Shown: positions 1 to 7,046 of the stretch, piece after piece
How positions within the stretch are numbered: the stretch's first letter is position 1
How the letters are laid out: every line of letters begins with the position of its first letter
Assembly: GCA_003160265.1 (NCBI GenBank)
Contig: PLQY01000058.1
Coordinates: forward strand, 1-8,286
Length of the DNA stretch: 8,286 nucleotides
Origin: Peptococcaceae bacterium
GTDB lineage: Bacteria > Bacillota > DSM-12270 > Thermacetogeniales > Thermacetogeniaceae
Reading direction: 5' to 3'
Notes under the pieces: model-generated
The model's input: only the letters and a program-made list of their open reading frames with translations
The model's database searches: none
Told to the model about the DNA's origin: nothing
Position numbers and translations under genes: made by a program

Positions 1-40
1 GGGATAAGAGCGGCTACGTCCCTGGATTAACGATTTCTAA

Positions 41-74
41 GCTTCAGTGGTGGAAAACAATCCACCACCGAAGC
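41..74 (+). promoter_or_regulatory. strong imperfect hairpin in the leader of the first gene
   Basis: Two nested complementary arms are visible. GCTTC (41-45) pairs with GAAGC (70-74), and GTGGTGGA (47-54) pairs with TCCACCAC (61-68). They are separated by a single A46/C69 mismatch and closed by a six-base loop, AAACAA. No T-run follows on the + strand, so it is not an ordinary intrinsic terminator. It lies 37 bases before the Shine-Dalgarno sequence of the first gene. It could be an mRNA-stability or attenuator structure, or a palindromic protein-binding site. Its presence argues mildly that this stretch is noncoding, although the frame of the next gene is open through it. Confidence 0.55.
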
Positions 75-128
75 CAAGAACTCGTTGAATGTTTCAGGGA
101 ACCCGGCAAGAAGGAGGGGAAAGATGGG

Positions 129-1523
129 TTGCTCTGTCTCATAGCTACCGAAGAAAGCAGCGCGAGCGCGATATTGAACAACCTGAAAAGGATGAACAAG
201 TTCAGCACCTGGTCTTTCGAGGCCTGTACTGCTGCCAGCAGACTGAACGAGTGGTCCGGCAGGAATATCGATGTGCTCGTCCTAAGCCGTTTTTTGCAGG
301 GTGCCGATCCCATAAAGTTGCTCTCAAAGATCCGGTCGCTTTTCCCATCTGCGCATATCGTCCTTTTGATCGGGCACCTGTCAGAAGCCAGCCGGGCGTA
401 TGTGATGGCCGCAAACAAAGCCGGGCTACATAACGTTGTGACCGGAAAGCTTCCCGGTGACAGGCCATACAACTTGATGACGGCTCTGACAAGGCCAAAA
501 AGACCGGAGATAGACGGTTACAACGAATTGAGCGAAGAGAAATTGCCAGAGCGTGAATATGACCAGACCCCAGATCGGGAGGCAGATCATGAAGATCTGG
601 ATCAGGTTGTTCAGCAGCCGGTCGAAACTCATTCTGCCCGGGAAGACGTGCACCAGAAGTATCCCGTAAAGAAGACGGCTGCAGGTGTTTTAGTGGTCAG
701 CACGGCAAATAAGGGTGGCGTGGGGAAAACGACGACAGCGATCGCCACGGCCACTGCTTTGGGCAGAGCAGGCATACCCACGGTACTGGTCGATCTCGAT
801 CTGGGGGCGCCCGATCTGGCCACGTTTTTCAAGATCCGGGATGTGCCGGGGATCGAAAGCCTGTCCAACCTGCACAACATCAACCCGCTGCAGATCGACA
901 GGCTCCTCGTCAAGGAGGAGAGTAACCTGTATGTATTACCGGGGCCGATGAACAGAACTTTGCCGCGCTTTGAAGATGGGGAACTGTCGTTGGCATTGGA
1001 CTATTTGAAGGGAAGGTTCCCCGTGGTGGTCTGTGACACACCCCCGGAGCCCTGGACGAAAAAATGGCTGTACAGTGTTTTCGATACAGTGGACCTGGCG
1101 CTCGCCGTGGTTGACCAGTCTAAATTTTCCGAAGAGGAAACGAAAAAGTATGCTCCCACCCTGCTGGCAATGGGAATAAAGCCGGAGAGAATTCGCATCG
1201 TAGTCAACCGTTTCAGTCCGAAACTGCACAATACCCGCGTCATCGAGACGATGTTCCGCTCCGGTTTCAAAAAAAGCTGCCCGATCGAGATACTCCCCAG
1301 GATCGGGGCGGTCATCCAGGACAACTGGGACGCCTCGGTCATGGACACCTACAAGGGTGGCATAGACGAACTCGAGGCGGCTGGGAGCCAGTGGCACAGG
1401 TTAGCGAAAGAGATCGCCGACCTGGCCGGTTATCGCTACGATCGTCAAAGCGACGTCAAAGGAGTGAACAAGAGCAAGAGATCCTTTTTTGACAGGCTCT
1501 TAAAGAAGGGAGCCATGAGATGA
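129..1523 (+). CDS. TadZ/CpaE-like ATPase: receiver-like domain plus ParA/MinD-type P-loop domain
   Basis: The protein has 464 residues. Residues 1-120 look like a response-regulator receiver fold, but the strand where the phosphorylated aspartate normally sits reads IDVLVLSRF (47-55), so the acceptor is probably missing. A charged linker (about 121-185) leads to a SIMIBI ATPase domain. That domain has a deviant Walker A KGGVGKTT (195-202), a switch/Walker A' segment LVDLDLGAPDL (220-230) and a Walker B VVVCDTPP (299-306). This receiver-plus-ParA layout is that of TadZ/CpaE proteins, which place pilus or secretion machinery in the cell. With a coupling protein downstream, a positioning role in conjugation is inferred. 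The TTG start follows AAGGAGGGG (111-119) by nine bases and begins right at the first predicted strand. An ATG at 124 is out of frame and stops within six codons. The frame is open from base 3, so a start upstream of the window cannot be excluded. The gene overlaps the next by four bases (ATGA). Confidence 0.85.
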   Translation: MLCLIATEESSASAILNNLKRMNKFSTWSFEACTAASRLNEWSGRNIDVLVLSRFLQGADPIKLLSKIRSLFPSAHIVLLIGHLSEASRAYVMAANKAGLHNVVTGKLPGDRPYNLMTALTRPKRPEIDGYNELSEEKLPEREYDQTPDREADHEDLDQVVQQPVETHSAREDVHQKYPVKKTAAGVLVVSTANKGGVGKTTTAIATATALGRAGIPTVLVDLDLGAPDLATFFKIRDVPGIESLSNLHNINPLQIDRLLVKEESNLYVLPGPMNRTLPRFEDGELSLALDYLKGRFPVVVCDTPPEPWTKKWLYSVFDTVDLALAVVDQSKFSEEETKKYAPTLLAMGIKPERIRIVVNRFSPKLHNTRVIETMFRSGFKKSCPIEILPRIGAVIQDNWDASVMDTYKGGIDELEAAGSQWHRLAKEIADLAGYRYDRQSDVKGVNKSKRSFFDRLLKKGAMR

Positions 1524-2419
1524 TCGGCGGTGATCTGACAAAAAAGATCAGGCAGATGTCGGAATATCTCGATGAGGAGGCAATTGCCACTGCTCTCAGG
1601 ATGCCCGTAGAGACTGTAAACGATATAATTCGGGGTCTCGTGACCATTGGAGAAACTGCCAACGAAAAAGAGACAATTCTCCAAGTAGCGATGAATCCTG
1701 TCTATAGGCAGAGGGTCATCTCCGTGTGGAGGGGTAGGGGTGGGGCCGGCTGCACCTCGCTAGCCCTGCACCTGGCATATAGTCTCGAACGGATGATGAT
1801 CGTGCTGCTGGTCGATCTCAACACCTCGATTTCCGGAAGCGATCTGGGTTACTACCTGCGCCTGCCGGAGTATCCCAACCTGGAAACGCTATCCCGGGAC
1901 GGGCGCCTATCATCGGCGGTAATCCAGGTGGAGTCCGGTCTCTGGGCGCTGCTGCCCCCAACAACAGGAACAATCGATAAAACCTTGGTTTCACGTCTTG
2001 CCTCCGAAGCAAGGAGGGATTTCGACACAGTGATCTTCGATCTTCCAAACACAGATGACGAGTTTGTCCTGGAGGCGGTAGCATACTCGAATGCTTTAGT
2101 GATGGTGGCGAACGGGCTTCCCCGGGAAATGAGCAGAGTACACGCCAGAAGGAACAGGGCGCAGAAAGATACTGTGCTGGTCGCCAACGGTTGTGCGTGC
2201 GGTGGAAATACCAGGAGTGAGTTTGACAAGTTAGTAGAGATACCGGAGGACAAGGACTTGCATACGCGGATGGAGAGGGGGGTGTTCTATAAGAAGGGAT
2301 CTCCGCTCACCACGGGAGCGCAGAAGATCGGGGATCTGCTCTTCGGGATGCATCCTCGGGGAGAGGGCGGCTTTGGGAAAGTGATGCGGCACCTGCTTGC
2401 AGGTACCGTGGGTAATTGA
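1520..2419 (+). CDS. degenerate ParA/MinD-fold protein (pseudo-ATPase partner of the preceding gene)
   Basis: The protein has 299 residues. Its fold is recognisable from a P-loop at 73-80, a switch segment LLVDLNTSISGSD (96-108) with the conserved Asp, and a Walker B VIFDLPNT (171-178). The P-loop reads RGGAGCTS where active relatives have KGGxGKTT. The signature lysine has become Arg and the phosphate-binding lysine has become Cys, so normal ATP hydrolysis is unlikely. Residues 18-41 resemble a helix-turn-helix, which may let it bind DNA or a partner. TadZ-type proteins with altered Walker A motifs are known, and a non-hydrolysing partner that pairs with the intact upstream ATPase is a reasonable inference. 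The ATG overlaps the preceding stop, and the AAGGGAG at 1506-1512 gives normal spacing, so the two genes are probably translationally coupled. The C-terminal third (after about 210) is not recognised. Confidence 0.8.
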   Translation: MIGGDLTKKIRQMSEYLDEEAIATALRMPVETVNDIIRGLVTIGETANEKETILQVAMNPVYRQRVISVWRGRGGAGCTSLALHLAYSLERMMIVLLVDLNTSISGSDLGYYLRLPEYPNLETLSRDGRLSSAVIQVESGLWALLPPTTGTIDKTLVSRLASEARRDFDTVIFDLPNTDDEFVLEAVAYSNALVMVANGLPREMSRVHARRNRAQKDTVLVANGCACGGNTRSEFDKLVEIPEDKDLHTRMERGVFYKKGSPLTTGAQKIGDLLFGMHPRGEGGFGKVMRHLLAGTVGN

Positions 2420-2481
2420 AAGCCAGTCGGCTAGTCCCCGCCCATAGGGCTGGGAAAATCTAAATACAAGGGGGAAAATGC
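2420..2481 (+). other. short intergenic region with two small hairpins before ssb
   Basis: AGCC-AGTC-GGCT (2421-2432) can form a four-bp hairpin. At 2436-2454, GCCC-ATA-GGGC is extended by CCC/GGG across one mismatch. No T-run follows, so a terminator is unlikely. The ribosome binding site of ssb (AAGGGGG, 2468-2474) lies just after. An ATG at 2478 is in another frame and is not the ssb start. Confidence 0.3.
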
Positions 2482-2934
2482 ATGTCAAGTCTCAATCACG
2501 TCGTTTTGATCGGTCGTCTCGCCAGAGATCCAGAACTGCGCCAAACGCCTTCGGGGACGGCAGTGGCAAACTTCACGATTGCGGTTGACCGTCGTCCCAA
2601 ACCCGACGGCGCCAAAGAGGCTGATTTTATCCGGATTGCCGCCTGGGGGAAACAGGGCGAAGCTTGCTCGAACTACTTGGAAAAGGGCCGCCTGGTAGCC
2701 GTCGAAGGGCGTCTCCAGGTGCACAGCTATCAGAACCAGGACGGACAGAACCGCAGCACAACGGAAGTTATTGCGGAGCATGTCCAGTTTCTGACTGCGA
2801 AGGGCAGGGCAGGCACGGTGGCCAACGGCTCCGCTGAAGCGTTCTCTCCAGAGGCTGATATTCCTGAAGAAACCGACTGGCAAGAAGACCCGGCGATCAC
2901 AGACGCCGGAGAAGGAACAAGTAATGCGGGATAG
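2482..2934 (+). CDS. ssb: single-stranded DNA-binding protein
   Basis: The 150-residue protein is a clear SSB. It opens with LNHVVLIGRLARDPELRQTPSG and continues with ANFTIAVDRR, DFIRIAAWGKQGE, YLEKGRLVAVEGRLQ and the closing strand of an OB fold by about residue 105, all typical of bacterial SSB. It binds single-stranded DNA as an oligomer. In a transfer region it would protect strands made during replication or conjugation. The tail (106-150) is acidic but ends in GEGTSNAG and lacks the usual terminal DDDIPF-like tip that recruits partner proteins. Only an internal ADIPEETDW-like stretch recalls it. The ATG at 2482 is preceded by AAGGGGG with seven bases of spacing. The end overlaps the coupling-protein gene by 11 bases, suggesting coupled translation. 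Confidence 0.95.
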   Translation: MSSLNHVVLIGRLARDPELRQTPSGTAVANFTIAVDRRPKPDGAKEADFIRIAAWGKQGEACSNYLEKGRLVAVEGRLQVHSYQNQDGQNRSTTEVIAEHVQFLTAKGRAGTVANGSAEAFSPEADIPEETDWQEDPAITDAGEGTSNAG

Positions 2935-4888
2935 ATGGCGCCACTTAGGGCGGTATGCAGCCTGGCTTGTTCTGGGCATGGCAATCTATGTCCTGGACGT
3001 GTGGGCGGTCGGCAGCGCCTCCACCGCAGCGACCGCAGTCCAGACCTGGTTGGCCCGGGGAATGAAAGGGGAACCCAACTTCACCTGGGGCAGGCTCTTC
3101 TTCGCCTGCCCCTTCCGGGCTGCAGGCCTCATCATCACCGGAGGCTTGCCCGCCGGCGTGATAACTGCCTGGCTGAAAGGCAACCTGGTTGCTGTCCCCC
3201 TTGCTTTTGTCCTGTGCGTCTCTGTGCGGAGCTGGATGAGACGAAAAGGCTTCCTGAAGTTCTCCGGCGACCCCAGCCGCGGCACCGCCACCTGGATGGA
3301 CCAGTATCACATCAGCAGCGTGCTCCGTACCGGATACGGCCCAGGCCTCATCTTTGGGAAGGATCTTGCCACCGGCAAGGCGCTCCGGATGCCGCCACCG
3401 AACGAGACCAGGTACAACTCGCACGTGGCTGTCTTCGGTTCGTCCGGCTCGATGAAGTCGAGGGCTTATATAACCAATGCCATTCTCCAGGCCACCTTGA
3501 TGGACGCCTCGATCATCGTCACCGACTCCAAGGGGGTCCTTTACAACAAGTGCGCCGCTTTCCTGGAGAGCGAGGGCTATACCGTAAGGGTCTTCAACAC
3601 CGTGAATATGCGGAACTCCGACCGCTTCAACCTGTTGGGCGAGGTCAAGACCGACCTGGACGCCCAGGTCCTGACGGACATCATTATCGCCAACGCCGTC
3701 TTGCCAGGCGGCGCCAAGGGCAAGAGCGATTTGTTCTGGGTCCAGGGTGAGATGGGTCTCATCAAGGCCATCGCCCTCTATTGCGTCACCATGCTTCCGA
3801 AGGAGCGCCGGAATATGGGCTCTTTCTATTCCATGATCACTACCGGCATGCCAACTTACCTGGATGGGCTGTTCACCGGCGTGAAGTCAAGTTCTCCGGC
3901 GCGTCTCTCCTACAACATCTTCCTGCAGTCTCCGGAGACTGTCCGTGACAGCATTATCAGCGGCCTGGCGAACCGGCTGCAGATCTTCCAGAACGAGCTT
4001 GTGCGCGCCTTCTCGGCTACCAGCGATTTCGACCTGTGCCTGCCTGGAAAGCAGAAGTGCGCCTACTTCTGCATCATGCCGGACTACCACTCGGCTTATG
4101 ACTACCTGTCGTCATTGTTTTTCAGTTTCCTGTTCATTCGGCTGATCGAACTGGCCGACAGCACTCCGGAGAAAACGCTGCCGGTGCCCTGCCTGTTTCT
4201 CCTGGATGAATTCCCGAACATTGCCGGGATCAACGAGTTCAAGAAAAAGCTTGCCACGATCAGGTCGAGGAACATGCACGCCAGTATCGTCTTTCAAGAT
4301 ATTTCCCAGCTCGAGGATCGCTATCCCAACAAGGGCTGGACGGGTATTATCGGCAACTGCGACTCCCGCCTCTTTCTCGGCGCCAACGACCAGGAAACGG
4401 CCAAGTTTGTGGAAACCCTGCTCGGAAAGGGTACCGTCATCACGAAGTCCTTCTCCAGGAATGCCGGACCCAAGGGCTGGTTTGATTGGGGGAGGGAGAC
4501 GGCCAGGCCGGAGTCCCGTAATTTGATGAACCTTGACGAGGTGCTGCGCCTGCCATTGGACGAGGCAATCCTCTTGATTAGGGGCCAGAACCCGTTGCGC
4601 ATCAAGAAGATGGACTACTCCCAGCACCCCCTGGCCAGCCGTCTGGTCGAACGGAACATCAACGACTACCTGCCGCCCTGGGCCAAGGAATATAGCGACG
4701 GTTGCCAGTTCAATCCGATGGATACCGATAAGAGCGCCGCGACACCGGGCGCGTCTGGTCAGGACAAGCGGAGCGGCGGCCAGAAGTATGGTGGCAGAAA
4801 AGGTGGGAGCAAGCAGGCGGAGATCGCCAGGGGCGACAACCCCGGCCGGAGCGAGCCCTTCTTTCCAAAGCCGGCGGGTTGGATGTGA
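2924..4888 (+). CDS. VirD4/TraG-family type IV coupling protein
   Basis: This 654-residue membrane ATPase links the relaxosome to a type IV secretion channel and drives DNA transfer. Predicted membrane segments lie near residues 11-30, 66-83 and 88-104. The cytosolic motor follows, with a Walker A GSSGSMKS (172-179), a VTDSKG segment (199-204) typical of the TraG family, a Walker B LFLLDEFPN (424-432), a downstream VFQDISQLEDRYP (456-468) and GNCDSRLFLGAND (477-489). The Walker A has Met where the consensus third glycine sits, a variant worth noting, but the lysine and serine are kept. The last 60 residues are rich in Gly, Lys and Ser and look unstructured, and may contact substrate or relaxase. 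The ATG overlaps the end of ssb and has GAAGGA seven bases upstream. No relaxase gene is seen in the window, so the cognate partner must lie elsewhere. Confidence 0.93.
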   Translation: MRDRWRHLGRYAAWLVLGMAIYVLDVWAVGSASTAATAVQTWLARGMKGEPNFTWGRLFFACPFRAAGLIITGGLPAGVITAWLKGNLVAVPLAFVLCVSVRSWMRRKGFLKFSGDPSRGTATWMDQYHISSVLRTGYGPGLIFGKDLATGKALRMPPPNETRYNSHVAVFGSSGSMKSRAYITNAILQATLMDASIIVTDSKGVLYNKCAAFLESEGYTVRVFNTVNMRNSDRFNLLGEVKTDLDAQVLTDIIIANAVLPGGAKGKSDLFWVQGEMGLIKAIALYCVTMLPKERRNMGSFYSMITTGMPTYLDGLFTGVKSSSPARLSYNIFLQSPETVRDSIISGLANRLQIFQNELVRAFSATSDFDLCLPGKQKCAYFCIMPDYHSAYDYLSSLFFSFLFIRLIELADSTPEKTLPVPCLFLLDEFPNIAGINEFKKKLATIRSRNMHASIVFQDISQLEDRYPNKGWTGIIGNCDSRLFLGANDQETAKFVETLLGKGTVITKSFSRNAGPKGWFDWGRETARPESRNLMNLDEVLRLPLDEAILLIRGQNPLRIKKMDYSQHPLASRLVERNINDYLPPWAKEYSDGCQFNPMDTDKSAATPGASGQDKRSGGQKYGGRKGGSKQAEIARGDNPGRSEPFFPKPAGWM

Positions 4889-4955
4889 CCGCCCTGGATG
4901 CAGTGCCTCCCACAGCAGTGGGCTATTTGAACAAAATGTCAAAAAGAGAGGTGAA

Positions 4956-4983
4956 AGCAGCACCGGTGTCTTTCGGTGCTGCT
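4956..4983 (+). promoter_or_regulatory. perfect 10-bp hairpin just before the S1-like gene
   Basis: AGCAGCACCG (4956-4965) and CGGTGCTGCT (4974-4983) are exact complements around an eight-base loop. No T-run follows, so it is unlikely to terminate transcription. The only good Shine-Dalgarno-like run, GAGAGGTGA (4947-4954 region), lies before the hairpin, and the next start codon is ten bases after it. Folding would bring the two together to about a dozen bases. A structure that bridges ribosome binding site and start is therefore possible, as is a protein-binding site. Confidence 0.5.
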
Positions 4984-4993
4984 AATGTGAATA

Positions 4994-5854
4994 ATGAGGA
5001 ATCTCGCTGAAGGCTATATCGGCCAGGAAAAGCTTGCCCAAGGCGTGAGTGATGCCTGGGATAAAATCGTCAGCGCCTATAAAAGAGGCACAATCTACCA
5101 GGCCCGGGTCAACGCCGTCGGCAGTAATCACGGCGACGGGCAGGTCGAGGGCCATGGGCTCATCCTCTGGATTGACCGCGTGAAAGGCGTGATCCCCTTT
5201 AAAGAATCATTGTTGAAGACTCCAGGGGACATCCGCGATATTGTCGGGCAGATCGTCGCCTTCAAGGTCAAGGATATCGACGAGCACAGGCAGACCTTTA
5301 TGGCATCCCGGAGGGAAGCGCTGGAACAGATGGCCGGTGTTACCTGGAGGACCATAGCCCCCGGACAAGTGAGAGTCGCCGCTGCCCGTGCAGTCACCAA
5401 GTATAGGGTTATAGTGGATATTGGCGGGATCACCGTACCCATCCCGGCCCGGGAGGTTTCCTATTACTGGGTGGATGACGTGCGGGACTACTTCAGCATC
5501 GGGGATACCTTTGACGTCAAGGTCATCGAGGTCGACCAGGAGAACAAGAAGGTCAGCGTTTCGACACGCGCCCTGCAGTCCGATCCCTGGTTGGACGAAC
5601 CTGAAAAGCTGCCGTCCAAGGGGCAGCGAGTTCTTGGCGCCGTTGCCGCCGTAAAGGAGGGAGCGGGTATCTACATCAATGTCGAGCCTGGTTTTGTCTG
5701 TTTCTACGGTCAGAGGAGACATGGCTACGTCAGGCACGCCAAGGGCGATCGCCTTCTGGTCGAGGTGAGGGAAGTGGATTGCGAGAAGCGCCGCCTTCTG
5801 GTCAACCTGATCGAACGGCGCAACCGCAGTTACGGCAACAGCGCCGCCATCTGA
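4994..5854 (+). CDS. S1-like protein with three OB-fold repeats
   Basis: The 286-residue protein appears to hold three S1-type OB-fold repeats, at about 32-109, 119-193 and 210-276. The clearest cues are GTIYQARVNAVG with IDRVKGVIPFKES and VGQIVAFKVKDID in the first; VIVDIGGITVPIPAREVS, FSIGDTFDVKVIEVD and KKVSVSTRAL in the second; and GQRVLGAVAAVKEGAGIYINV with GDRLLVEVREVD in the third. Ribosomal protein S1 and relatives bind single-stranded RNA through such repeats. This protein is too short to be a full ribosomal S1, and its context is a transfer operon, so a role in element mRNA control or in single-stranded nucleic acid binding is inferred. The ATG at 4994 is the earliest start, since a stop lies at 4988 in frame. 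It has no close Shine-Dalgarno unless the upstream hairpin folds. GTG at residue 17 is an alternative. Confidence 0.75.
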   Translation: MRNLAEGYIGQEKLAQGVSDAWDKIVSAYKRGTIYQARVNAVGSNHGDGQVEGHGLILWIDRVKGVIPFKESLLKTPGDIRDIVGQIVAFKVKDIDEHRQTFMASRREALEQMAGVTWRTIAPGQVRVAAARAVTKYRVIVDIGGITVPIPAREVSYYWVDDVRDYFSIGDTFDVKVIEVDQENKKVSVSTRALQSDPWLDEPEKLPSKGQRVLGAVAAVKEGAGIYINVEPGFVCFYGQRRHGYVRHAKGDRLLVEVREVDCEKRRLLVNLIERRNRSYGNSAAI

Positions 5855-5989
5855 TTAGGAAGACGCGGACAGTCCTGTATATCCGGCTTCTTTTTTAAGG
5901 AATAGGGAGGCGCCCTTCGAGGAATGTGTCTCCTACGGCTTTAGAACTAAGCGGCTTTAAACGGCGACCACAAGGAGATGATTCTTTTC
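5855..5989 (+). other. 135-base gap: weak terminator-like stem and repeated CGGCTTTA
   Basis: A short CGGA/TCCG stem (5866-5885) with a poor interior is followed by CTTCTTTTTT (5887-5896), which could act as a weak intrinsic terminator. Further on, CGGCTTTA occurs at 5936-5943 and again at 5952-5959, a 16-base period. Such spaced repeats could be binding sites for a regulator. The downstream Shine-Dalgarno AAGGAG is at 5972-5977. No gene is seen here; the only start codons open into very short or shadow frames. Confidence 0.35.
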
Positions 5990-6754
5990 ATGGCTGCAGA
6001 CTCCGTCAGGGAGTATATCTCCCCCTATTCGTCCAGGATGTTTCAGGATATCGCCTGGCAGGGCGCCACCCCAGGCTGGCTCGGCATCTACCGGGCAGTC
6101 GAATGGGCAGATCCTCCGGTTCTCGAATACCTGAAAGATCTGAAGTTTGCGACTCGCTCCCAACTCCTTCGCCACTTTTACGCCAGCAAGGAGAATGGAA
6201 GAAAGCACGTCGAGCGCATGGCCAGAACAGGTATCCTGTTGCGCCACTCCCTGGCCGGCAGAGCTGGTGACACCGCCCTATACACACTGGGACCGCTGGG
6301 CTTTGAGCTTGTTCGTAAGCGGTGGATCCCCAACTGGTGGCGTTCGTTTTCCCTCATCGACGTCTTGAAGCACCTCGTGACAGGCGAATTATACCTCGGT
6401 TTCGCCAGCATCTGGCCGTGTACCCACGCTGAGGCCGACTGGCCGTTGACAGCCTTTTTTACCTTCGGTGGCATGGAGTACGGCATCCTTGTCCTGCGCG
6501 ACGATGTTGAACAGGTTCGGCGTCAGATCATCACGTCTACGGCTATGCGCTTGATTGTGGTTGTCGAACGTGTTGGAGATGCCGCCCGGCTGAACGCCAT
6601 CCTCGATGTTCCGGCCCGGTTCATCCTCGACCAGGAACTAGTCGCCAAGCAGTTTTTACAATGTGTCATGTTCCGTTTCGAGGACGGGACACTTGTGCCC
6701 GAAGGGCTTTTTAGCGATGGAATTTCTGACGTCGCTGCTGCATCCAGGCCTTAA
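5990..6754 (+). CDS. winged-helix protein resembling replication-relaxation family, motif-degenerate
   Basis: The protein has 254 residues from the chosen start. Residues 42-100 look like a winged helix: PPVLEYLKDLKFATRSQLLRHF, then a recognition-helix-like RKHVERMARTGILLRHS and a wing ending YTLGPLGFELV. The second half has the outline of the replication-relaxation proteins of plasmids and conjugative elements. In the segment corresponding to the PD-(D/E)xK-like core of the 7231-8004 protein it reads YGILVLRDDVEQ (154-165), with no E-x-E or following lysine. It is therefore more likely a DNA-binding regulator or structural partner than a nuclease. An ATG at 5978 directly abuts the AAGGAG at 5972-5977 and would have no spacing, so the ATG at 5990 (12 bases) was chosen. 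Family assignment rests on weak resemblance and on the neighbour. Confidence 0.6.
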   Translation: MAADSVREYISPYSSRMFQDIAWQGATPGWLGIYRAVEWADPPVLEYLKDLKFATRSQLLRHFYASKENGRKHVERMARTGILLRHSLAGRAGDTALYTLGPLGFELVRKRWIPNWWRSFSLIDVLKHLVTGELYLGFASIWPCTHAEADWPLTAFFTFGGMEYGILVLRDDVEQVRRQIITSTAMRLIVVVERVGDAARLNAILDVPARFILDQELVAKQFLQCVMFRFEDGTLVPEGLFSDGISDVAAASRP

Positions 6755-6763
6755 TATTTCAAT

Positions 6764-6772
6764 TGTTATACT
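6764..6772 (+). promoter_or_regulatory. candidate extended -10 promoter reading into the structured region
   Basis: TGTTATACT has the TGn extension followed by TATACT, one base from the TATAAT consensus. It starts ten bases after the preceding stop codon. No good -35 box lies at the usual distance, which an extended -10 can tolerate. If real, transcription would begin near 6779 and cover the whole structured region. Confidence 0.3.
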
Positions 6773-6885
6773 TGCAGAACAGTCGCTAACCTTCAGAGTC
6801 TTTAACAAGGGAAGCTGACAGTTCTGTCGCCGGGCGGTTGGCCCTCATTCACGAAGGAAACATCCGCAGTAAAAGCCAGGCGCTT

Positions 6886-6901
6886 GTATTGATGCCAATA
6901 C
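6886..6901 (+). repeat. 6-bp perfect hairpin with ATGC loop
   Basis: GTATTG (6886-6891) and CAATAC (6896-6901) are exact complements around ATGC. A GCGC on each side (6880-6883 and 6906-6909) could extend it across an internal loop. Confidence 0.4.
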
Positions 6902-6942
6902 CTAGGCGCGTCAGACCCAGTTGGCCGGTTCCTAAAAAGGGG

Positions 6943-6973
6943 AGACCCGGAAAATTGGGTCTATTTGTTTGTC
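6943..6973 (+). terminator. terminator-like hairpin inside the structured region
   Basis: AGACCC (6943-6948) pairs with GGGTCT (6957-6962). Two G-U pairs continue to an AAAA tetraloop, and ATTTGTTTG follows. On the opposite strand the same stem is followed by CCCC and a run of six T, so it might work in either direction. An upstream AGACCCA (6913-6919) can pair with the same TGGGTCT (6956-6962), which would dissolve the terminator: a possible attenuation switch. Confidence 0.4.
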
Positions 6974-6996
6974 CATCTGCAAAACGAACATGCGTA

Positions 6997-7016
6997 CCCT
7001 GGTATAACTACCAGGG
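6997..7016 (+). repeat. 8-bp perfect hairpin with TAAC loop
   Basis: CCCTGGTA (6997-7004) and TACCAGGG (7009-7016) are exact complements around the four-base loop TAAC. Short perfect hairpins with an exposed loop are typical of nick sites for rolling-circle initiators and some relaxases, but also of ordinary RNA stems. Nothing in the sequence decides between them. Confidence 0.5.
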
Positions 7017-7046
7017 GATACCAAAGCTTCTTGAGAAGAGATTGTC

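Noticed and set aside
124..144. ATG start for the first gene at 124
   Set aside because: Out of frame with the ATPase; it reaches a stop after six codons.
4112..4963. 283-codon minus-strand frame opposite the coupling protein
   Set aside because: Antisense shadow of a clear gene; the product shows no domain and no ribosome binding site supports it.
4936..5010. 24-codon ORF spanning the hairpin and overlapping the S1-like gene start
   Set aside because: No Shine-Dalgarno precedes its ATG; the hairpin explains the sequence better. A leader peptide remains possible but is unsupported.
5978..5989. ATG at 5978 as start of the first winged-helix gene
   Set aside because: It directly touches the AAGGAG ribosome binding site, leaving no spacing; the ATG at 5990 is better placed.
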